64,000 nt of DNA, taken from NCBI RefSeq assembly GCF_003597675.1, contig NZ_CP030827.1, forward strand, positions 3,162,001 through 3,226,000, given 5' to 3'. The position numbers were made by a program, and so were the translations under genes. The notes below the pieces were generated by a model. It had not been told where the DNA came from and searched no databases. It saw nothing but the letters and a program-made list of their open reading frames with translations. The stretch comes from Neorhizobium sp. NCHU2750 (GTDB taxonomy: Bacteria > Pseudomonadota > Alphaproteobacteria > Rhizobiales > Rhizobiaceae). This document shows positions 58,973 to 64,000 of this stretch, one piece after another; positions within the stretch are counted from its first letter, which is position 1, and every line of letters starts with the position of its first letter.

Positions 58973-59356
58973 TTGGTATCATTCCCGTTGAAAGCGCCTG
59001 TCATCATTTCCATCATCGACGACGAGGAAAATGTTCGTCGCGGGATCAGCAGCCTGCTCCGGTCGCATGGTTACGAGGTTAACACCTTTGCCTCCGCGGA
59101 AAGCTTTCTCGCCTCGTCGGCAGTCGGCAACTGTTCCTGCGTCGTCTCCGACCTTCATATGGGCGGCATGAACGGCATCGAGCTTTTCCACACGCTCCGG
59201 TCCCGCGACAGCCGGCTACCCTTCATTTTCGTCACCGCCTTTGCCGATGACGTGCTGCGGCTGAAGCTCGTCGACGATATCTGCGTCCTGCCCAAGCCCT
59301 TCAGGGCCGAATGCCTCATTGAAAGCATCGCAAGGGCCACTCGACCGACGACCTGA
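58973..59356 (+). CDS. Single-domain response regulator (FixJ-like receiver)
   Basis: The 127-residue receiver has 'VIISIIDDEENVRRGISSLL', phosphoacceptor Asp in 'SCVVSDLHMGGMNGIELFH', 'PFIFVTAFADDVLRLKLVDD' and 'VLPKPFRAECLIESIARA'. No output domain. It follows the FixJ-type regulator by 108 bases and may be a phosphate sink or competitor for the same kinase. The start is uncertain: TTG 58973 has GGAGA immediately before it and TTG 58988 lies further away; no in-frame ATG fits. Confidence 0.82.
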   Translation: MVSFPLKAPVIISIIDDEENVRRGISSLLRSHGYEVNTFASAESFLASSAVGNCSCVVSDLHMGGMNGIELFHTLRSRDSRLPFIFVTAFADDVLRLKLVDDICVLPKPFRAECLIESIARATRPTT

Positions 59357-59377
59357 ACCCTCAGAGGGAGGAAAGTC

Positions 59378-59674
59378 ATGTGCACGCATCACAACCTGAT
59401 CCGAACGGTAACGCCGAAGACGCGCGGATGCCAGGAATGCCTCGAACAGGGGATGACCTGGGTTCATCTACGGCTATGCCGCGAATGCGGGCATGTCGGC
59501 TGCTGCGATCAGTCGGAAGGCAAGCACGCAACCGCCCATTTCCGGCATACCCGCCATCCGATCATCGAGGGCTATGACCCGCCGGAAGGCTGGGGCTGGT
59601 GCTATATCGACGACGAATTTGTCGATCTGCCCGATCAGACCCCGCAGGTCGGACCGATCCCGCGCTACGTCTGA
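59378..59674 (+). CDS. UBP-type zinc finger protein
   Basis: The 98-residue protein is almost entirely a zf-UBP domain: Cys2, His4/His5, 'GCQECLEQG' (Cys18, Cys21), 'WVHLRLCRECGHVGCCDQS' (Cys34, Cys37, Cys42), then 'KHATAHFRHTRHPII' and 'GWGWCYIDDEFVDLPD'. In eukaryotes this fold binds the free C-terminus of ubiquitin; the role of stand-alone bacterial forms is unknown. GGGAGGAAAGTC precedes the ATG. Its stop is 4 bases from the stop of the convergent FAD oxidoreductase gene, a pairing worth noting. Confidence 0.9.
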   Translation: MCTHHNLIRTVTPKTRGCQECLEQGMTWVHLRLCRECGHVGCCDQSEGKHATAHFRHTRHPIIEGYDPPEGWGWCYIDDEFVDLPDQTPQVGPIPRYV

Positions 59675-59678
59675 ATAT

Positions 59679-61325
59679 TCAATGCGCCGCCGCCAGATAC
59701 TGGTGGATCGCGGCGACCACCACCGATCCCTCGCCGACAGCCGATGCGACGCGCTTGACCGATCCGGCCCGCACGTCGCCGACGGCGAAGACTCCGGGCT
59801 TGCTCGCCGCATAGGGATGCCGCGTCATGTCGTCAGAGGACAGGCCGGTGCAGACGAAACCGTGGCTGTCAAGTTCCAGGCACCCGCCGAGCCAGTCCGT
59901 ATTCGGTTCGGCGCCGATCATCACGAAGAGATTGGAGGCATCGCAGCGGAATGTCTTACCGGTCGAGCGATCGATCCATGCGACCTGTTCCAGCGCACTA
60001 TCCCCTTCAAGCCCGGTAATCTCGCAGCCCTCGCAGAGCGTGATATGCGGCGAGATCCTGATCCGCTGGACCAGATAATCGGACATGGTCGCGGAAATCT
60101 GGCTTCTCACCAGCATATGGACGTGCCGCGCCGTCCTCGATAGAAAGACCGCCGCCTGACCGGCGGAATTGCCGCCACCGACGATCACCACGTCCTGGCC
60201 GGAGCAGATCTGCCCTTCCATCGCCGTTGCCGCATACTGGATGCCCTTGCCCTCGAATTTCGCATAATTCGGCACGTCGAGCTTGCGATAGCGTGCGCCG
60301 GTCGCAACCACGACCGCCCTAGTGCTGACGGCGCGCCCGTCGCTGAGACCGATGACATAGGGCGCCTGCGAGCAGTCGAGCGAGGCGGCATTGCGCGAAA
60401 TGCAAAGCCGCGCCCCGAATTTCTGCGCCTGGATATGCGCCCGTCCGGCCAGAGCCAGGCCCGAAATGCCCGTCGGAAACCCGAGATAGTTTTCGATCTT
60501 CGATGACGTGCCGGCCTGACCGCCCGGCGCCATCGCTTCGACCACAAGGGTCTTCAGCCCTTCGGACGCCGCATAGACCGCCGATGCAAGCCCGGCAGGC
60601 CCGGCCCCCAGAACCACGACATCATAGACCGCACCGTCCTCCGGTGCCTCGAACAGACCGAGTTCCTCCGCCAGATCTTCGTTGCTCGGACGTTTCAGCA
60701 CCCCGTGATCCGGCGTGATCAGCGCCGGCAGGTCTTCGACCGCAAGCGCGAACCGTTCCATCACCCCCTGCGCATCCGCCTCGTTCAGCCCCATCAGCGT
60801 GACGGGATAGAGGTTGCGGATCAAGAACCGCTGGATGCCGAGCAATTCGCCGCTGTCCCGGTGACCGATCAGGATACCGCCACCCGTCGCATGGCGCACG
60901 AAGCCTGCACGACGCAGGATATAGGAACGGATGATGGTCTCGCCGATATCCGGCTCGCCGGTGATCAGCTTGCGGAACTGGTCGTGCTCGACCCGGATCA
61001 CCCGCGAACCGGCGACAAGCAGGCCGGACAGCAGAATGCTGCGGTGGGTGAACATGTTCTGCTCGCCGCTGAACTGGCCCTTTTTGTAGCTGTAGAGAAG
61101 TTGCCGGCCCTTGATCGGATCGTCGGCGAACATCTGCAGCTCGCCGGAAAGCAGCAGCAGGAAATCGATCGAGTGATCGCCGCGCCGGAAGACATAGCTA
61201 TCCTGCGCAACCTCTTCCTCGGCACCATAGGCCCGCACCCTGTCGATCATCTCATCCGTCAGTTCGGGAAAGGTCTGTGCCGGGCGAATCCAGGGATCGG
61301 AAGGGTCGAGAGCGGGATCGGGCAT
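59679..61325 (-). CDS. Cyclic nucleotide-binding domain fused to thioredoxin-reductase-like FAD oxidoreductase
   Basis: The 548-residue fusion has an N-terminal cNMP-binding-like domain (about residues 20-140: 'DSYVFRRGDHSIDFLLLLSG', 'QFSGEQNMFTHRSILLSGLLV'), a linker domain, then a thioredoxin-reductase-like module from about residue 240. The module contains 'YDVVVLGAGPAGLASAVYAA' (FAD), 'APGGQAGTSSKIENYLGFPTG', 'DVVIVGGGNSAGQAAVFLS' (NADPH) and 'GVFAVGDVRAGSVKRVASAV'. Where thioredoxin reductases have the CATC redox pair it reads 'YAATAMEGQ', so both cysteines are replaced by alanine. Disulfide reduction is therefore unlikely. ATG 61325 is preceded by GGAGAG. Confidence 0.9.
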   Translation of the reverse strand: MPDPALDPSDPWIRPAQTFPELTDEMIDRVRAYGAEEEVAQDSYVFRRGDHSIDFLLLLSGELQMFADDPIKGRQLLYSYKKGQFSGEQNMFTHRSILLSGLLVAGSRVIRVEHDQFRKLITGEPDIGETIIRSYILRRAGFVRHATGGGILIGHRDSGELLGIQRFLIRNLYPVTLMGLNEADAQGVMERFALAVEDLPALITPDHGVLKRPSNEDLAEELGLFEAPEDGAVYDVVVLGAGPAGLASAVYAASEGLKTLVVEAMAPGGQAGTSSKIENYLGFPTGISGLALAGRAHIQAQKFGARLCISRNAASLDCSQAPYVIGLSDGRAVSTRAVVVATGARYRKLDVPNYAKFEGKGIQYAATAMEGQICSGQDVVIVGGGNSAGQAAVFLSRTARHVHMLVRSQISATMSDYLVQRIRISPHITLCEGCEITGLEGDSALEQVAWIDRSTGKTFRCDASNLFVMIGAEPNTDWLGGCLELDSHGFVCTGLSSDDMTRHPYAASKPGVFAVGDVRAGSVKRVASAVGEGSVVVAAIHQYLAAAH

Positions 61326-61380
61326 GGCAGGCTCTCCGTCGAAAATCAATCAGGGCAGGATCAATCAGGGATTGCAAAAC

Positions 61381-61419
61381 ATATCAAAGAAAAGCCGGCA
61401 TCCGCAATCGGATGCCGGC
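61381..61419 (-). terminator. Rho-independent terminator after dps
   Basis: GCCGGCATCCG-caat-CGGATGCCGGC is a perfect 11-base stem. On the minus strand it is followed by TTTTCTTTGATAT. It lies 10 bases past the dps stop. Confidence 0.88.
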
Positions 61420-61429
61420 AACAAGAATA

Positions 61430-61948
61430 TTACTTGTTGGTGTCGCGCAGGATTTCGAACAGGAACCAGACGCGCTTTTCGGTCTCGTCGATCCAGTTTT
61501 CGAGCAGGCTGGCGGTGCCCACATCGCCATGTTCGTCGCAGACGTTATGCAGTTCACGCATGCTGGCGAGCAGGCTCGAATTGTCTTCGCGCAGTTCCGC
61601 CAGCATCTCGTGCGGATGGACGAAATCGGCGTCATTGTCCTCGATGCGCTGCTTGCGGGAAATGTCGCCGATCGAACGCAGCGTGTTGCCGCCGATCTTG
61701 CGGACGCGCTCGGCGAGTGGATCGGTCATGCCCAGAAGCTCGTCGCCATGATCGTCCAGCATCAGGTGGAAGTCACGGAAATTGACGCCGGACATGTGCC
61801 AGTGGAAATTCTTGGTCTTCAGATAAAGGGCGAAGACGTCAGCCAGGAGCGCGTTGGCGCCACCGGAAATATCCTTGGTGGCTTCTGCGCCAAGACCGCT
61901 CGGGGTCTTGAGATCTGCCGAACGGCGCGATTTGACGGATTGTTCCAT
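61430..61948 (-). CDS. dps: Dps family DNA-protecting ferritin
   Basis: The 172-residue protein has the Dps dinuclear ferroxidase signature 'LYLKTKNFHWHMSGVNFRDF', 'HLMLDDHGDELLGMTDPLAERVRKIGG', with the His and Asp/Glu ligands shared across the dimer interface. Dps forms a 12-mer that oxidises and stores iron and protects DNA from peroxide. An N-terminal basic tail (VKSRRSADLK) may bind DNA. AAAGGATCC lies upstream of ATG 61948. Rhizobia often carry such a copy with other stationary-phase genes. Confidence 0.93.
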   Translation of the reverse strand: MEQSVKSRRSADLKTPSGLGAEATKDISGGANALLADVFALYLKTKNFHWHMSGVNFRDFHLMLDDHGDELLGMTDPLAERVRKIGGNTLRSIGDISRKQRIEDNDADFVHPHEMLAELREDNSSLLASMRELHNVCDEHGDVGTASLLENWIDETEKRVWFLFEILRDTNK

Positions 61949-61979
61949 GGGTCGGATCCTTTCTAGAGATCGGTTGAAA

Positions 61980-62165
61980 TTATGCAGTGCGGAGCGACGA
62001 GGGCGGGTCGCTTGCAGGAAAAGTCTCCTCCAGCGCTTCTTCCAGGTCTTCGTCGGTCTCGACACGCGGCAATGGCGCCCTGGCAACCACAAGGTCGAGC
62101 GGTTCCGGAAGGCTTTCGAGACCATCGCGCAGCGTATCGTCTGCGTCTTGACGCTTTGTCGTCAT
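61980..62165 (-). CDS. Small conserved protein with C-terminal TFPASDPPS motif
   Basis: The 61-residue protein MTTKRQDADDTLRDG... ends 'DEDLEEALEETFPASDPPSS'. The TFPASDPPS motif recurs, in my knowledge, in many tiny alphaproteobacterial stress-associated proteins of unknown function. The highly acidic C-terminal half looks disordered or helical. GGGGAG lies eight bases before ATG 62165. It is 31 bases upstream of dps and probably co-transcribed with it. Longer upstream in-frame starts lack a ribosome binding site. Confidence 0.75.
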   Translation of the reverse strand: MTTKRQDADDTLRDGLESLPEPLDLVVARAPLPRVETDEDLEEALEETFPASDPPSSLRTA

Positions 62166-62467
62166 GCCACGTCTCCCCTTCTGCCGCCGACGTCTGCCCC
62201 GCACTCGCGAGGGCGCTCAGGAAAATGACGTTGCGGCCTTTGCGTTCCACCAATGTGACAATATCGCTCCGGCACATCATCCGCTTGGACAATTCCATCC
62301 GTATGACAGCCGGTATTCGCATTTCATCGGCAACCGGCACGGTCCGACTGCTGACTTTTAGACAATCCAGGGTAATTTCAGAGAAGAATAGCACGGCTTT
62401 CTGCGATAGTCTGTCACAACGACGGGAAGATGTCTGCGGGTAATCAATTATATACGGGGAAGGGAAA
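62166..62467. other. Divergent promoter region of the dps group and the histidine kinase
   Basis: 302 bases with no gene I can support; the overlapping open frames are unconvincing. Promoters for the microprotein/dps unit (-) and the kinase (+) must lie here. Confidence 0.5.
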
Positions 62468-64000
62468 TTGCAGGGCGAGACGGGGATAAGGATACGACGG
62501 CGGGAAGGCCAATCTGGACTTCTCCGGCCAGACAGGCGCTATCGCGTGGCGCTCGCTGCGGCGCTGGCACTTGTCATCTTCACCATCGACACCTTCACCA
62601 TGCTCGCCAGCGCGGTTGCAGTCCTTTACGTGCTGGTCATCGTGCTCGCCGGCGATCTCGGCAGCAAGCGCATCGTTCGCACCGCATCGGCAGTCTGCGC
62701 AACCTTTACCGTCATAAGCTTTCTCATCTCCCATGCGAATGACTGGGAAACACAGGCGACGCTGCGTCTGCTGTTCAGCCTCGCCGCCAATATTGTCACG
62801 ACGCTGCTGCTGTTGAGACGGGTCGGCGACGAGGCAGCCTTGAAGGAGAGTGAACACCGCTATCGCACGATCTTCGAAACGCTGGCGATCGCGATCTGGG
62901 AAAACGACTTCCGCCATGTCATGGCCGAACTGACGTCGATCAGAGAGAGCGGCATCACCGACCTTCGCCAATATCTCGCAGACCATCCCGGCCTCGCCTG
63001 CGACTTGCGCCGGTCTGTCCGCATTACCGACGTCAACCAGACGGCACTGACGCTGATGGGTATTCCGTCCAAGCAAGAATTCTTCACCTCGCTCGACGAT
63101 TTCCTGCCCGACCGGGACGGCGGCTTCGTCAATTTCCTTGTCGCTCTTTTCGAGGGACAGAGGGACTTCCAGTCCGAAACCACGGTGCGAAGCCGCGACG
63201 GCAGGCTCATCCCGATTCTGGTTGCCATAAGCTTTCCGAAAGATGGAACGGGTCTCGACCGCATACAGGCAAGCATCGTCGACATGACCGAGCGTCATCA
63301 GTTCCAGGAGGCGCTGGAAGCCTCCAGGCAGGAACTGGAACAGGCGTCGCGCGCCGCCATGATCGGCGAGATTTCCGCCTCGATCGCCCATGAAGTCAAC
63401 CAGCCGCTGTCGGCGATCATGACCTGCGTCCAGGCCGGCACGCGCTGGCTCGACCGGACGCCGCCCGACATCTCAGAAGCGAGAGCAGCACTTCAGGATG
63501 CCGCTGCAGCGACCGAACATGCCGCCCAGGTCGTTCGCCGCGTCCGGATGCTGCTCGGCAAATCCAAGTCGGAAAGCGCCAAACTGTCCGTCGATGCCGT
63601 GCTCGGCGAAGCAGCGCAACTCAAGCAGAAGGAATTGCTGACGGCAGGGGTGGAGCTGCAGCTCTCGCTCGGCGCGCCGGCCGCCGTCATCCGCGGCGAC
63701 AAGATCCTGCTGCAGCAGGCCTTCATCAACATCATCACCAACGCCATCCATGCGATGGAAACGGTCAGGGACGACAGCCGCAGTCTCAGGGTCGAAAGCC
63801 GGCAGGACAAGGACGGCATTGCCATACGCTTCCTCGACAGCGGCGCCGGCCTTGGCATGACGGCACCGGAAACGCTGTTCAAGCCGTTCAACACGACCAA
63901 GGTCAACGGCATGGGTCTGGGGCTCGCCATGTGTCGCTCCATCACCATGGCCCATAGCGGCAATATCTCGTTGCGGAATCGCGACGACGGCAAGGGCGCC
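62468..64000 (+). CDS. PAS-containing sensor histidine kinase, cut by the window end
   Basis: The frame stays open to the last base, giving 511 residues without a stop. The N-terminus has four membrane segments (about residues 28-45, 47-64, 72-88 and 100-117), then a PAS-like region ('SEHRYRTIFETLAIAIWEN', 'VRSRDGRLIPILVAISFP', 'ASIVDMTERHQFQEALEASR'). The dimerisation helix 'GEISASIAHEVNQPLSAIM' carries the phosphoacceptor His (codon 63389-63391). The ATPase domain has 'FINIITNAIHAMETV' (N box), 'FLDSGAGLGMTAPETLF' (G1) and 'GMGLGLAMCRSITMAHSG' (G2). It is the HisKA/FixL-like type and a natural partner for the FixJ-type regulator. It starts at TTG with GGGGAAGGGAAA before it. Only a few C-terminal residues should be missing. 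Confidence 0.88.
   Translation, partial: MQGETGIRIRRREGQSGLLRPDRRYRVALAAALALVIFTIDTFTMLASAVAVLYVLVIVLAGDLGSKRIVRTASAVCATFTVISFLISHANDWETQATLRLLFSLAANIVTTLLLLRRVGDEAALKESEHRYRTIFETLAIAIWENDFRHVMAELTSIRESGITDLRQYLADHPGLACDLRRSVRITDVNQTALTLMGIPSKQEFFTSLDDFLPDRDGGFVNFLVALFEGQRDFQSETTVRSRDGRLIPILVAISFPKDGTGLDRIQASIVDMTERHQFQEALEASRQELEQASRAAMIGEISASIAHEVNQPLSAIMTCVQAGTRWLDRTPPDISEARAALQDAAAATEHAAQVVRRVRMLLGKSKSESAKLSVDAVLGEAAQLKQKELLTAGVELQLSLGAPAAVIRGDKILLQQAFINIITNAIHAMETVRDDSRSLRVESRQDKDGIAIRFLDSGAGLGMTAPETLFKPFNTTKVNGMGLGLAMCRSITMAHSGNISLRNRDDGKGA

Noticed and set aside
1..64000. tRNA/rRNA genes, CRISPR arrays, insertion sequences, prophage or toxin-antitoxin genes
   Set aside because: I looked for each by eye and found no supporting motif; a covariance-model scan would be needed to exclude small RNAs.

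Overview
The window comes from a GC-rich alphaproteobacterium, almost certainly of the family Rhizobiaceae. It holds an almost complete succinoglycan (exo) cluster followed directly by minCDE. In Sinorhizobium and Agrobacterium these two loci lie on secondary replicons (pSymB, linear chromosome), so a chromid or megaplasmid origin is likely here, but that is inference. No tRNA, rRNA, CRISPR array, transposase or prophage gene was seen.

Layout: (1) 1-6.8 kb holds an exported protein of unknown role, a minus-strand group (DUF1330, NIPSNAP, DUF763, PLP aminotransferase), a sulfite-oxidase-like molybdoenzyme, an NADP-binding reductase and a divergent LysR regulator. (2) 6.85-11.5 kb holds a three-subunit molybdenum aldehyde/xanthine dehydrogenase (PaoABC type) with a divergent TetR regulator. 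(3) 11.5-32.3 kb is the exo cluster: a minus-strand operon exoH-K-L-A-M-O-N-P, a minus-strand group (extra GT2 gene)-exoT-exoV, then exoW (+), exoU (-), exoX (-), and exoY-F-Q (+). ExoN supplies UDP-glucose. ExoY starts the lipid-linked unit and ExoA/L/M/O/U/W extend it. ExoV pyruvylates, ExoH succinylates, ExoT flips, ExoQ/P/F polymerise and export, ExoK trims, and ExoX damps ExoY. (4) 32.6-34.5 kb is minC-minD-minE. (5) 34.8-44.9 kb is a sugar-acid region: an MFS symporter, a beta-hydroxyacid dehydrogenase, a DenD-like D-erythronate dehydrogenase, an FAD oxidase, a FadR-type GntR, a XylX-like 2-keto-3-deoxy-pentonate dehydratase and a TRAP transporter. (6) 44.9-47.1 kb has an EamA permease and an enolase-superfamily dehydratase. 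(7) 47.2-56.9 kb has a MocR regulator, a class III aminotransferase, an SDR, a ureohydrolase and a polyamine-type ABC transporter, which together suggest uptake and breakdown of an amine or guanidino compound. (8) 56.9-64 kb is a signalling and stress block: three response regulators, a short AraC protein, a UBP zinc finger, a cyclic-nucleotide-domain/thioredoxin-reductase-like fusion, Dps, a microprotein and a PAS histidine kinase cut by the window edge.

Most notable observations: a 15-base TGC-rich motif (TATTGCA-NN-GCA-R-CA) recurs in the same orientation in the three longest exo intergenic regions, upstream of exoY, exoW and exoH; the exo cluster carries an additional glycosyltransferase; two TTGTC-type inverted repeats mark both promoters of the GntR-linked sugar-acid genes; and the thioredoxin-reductase-like fusion has lost both redox cysteines and faces a UBP zinc-finger gene.
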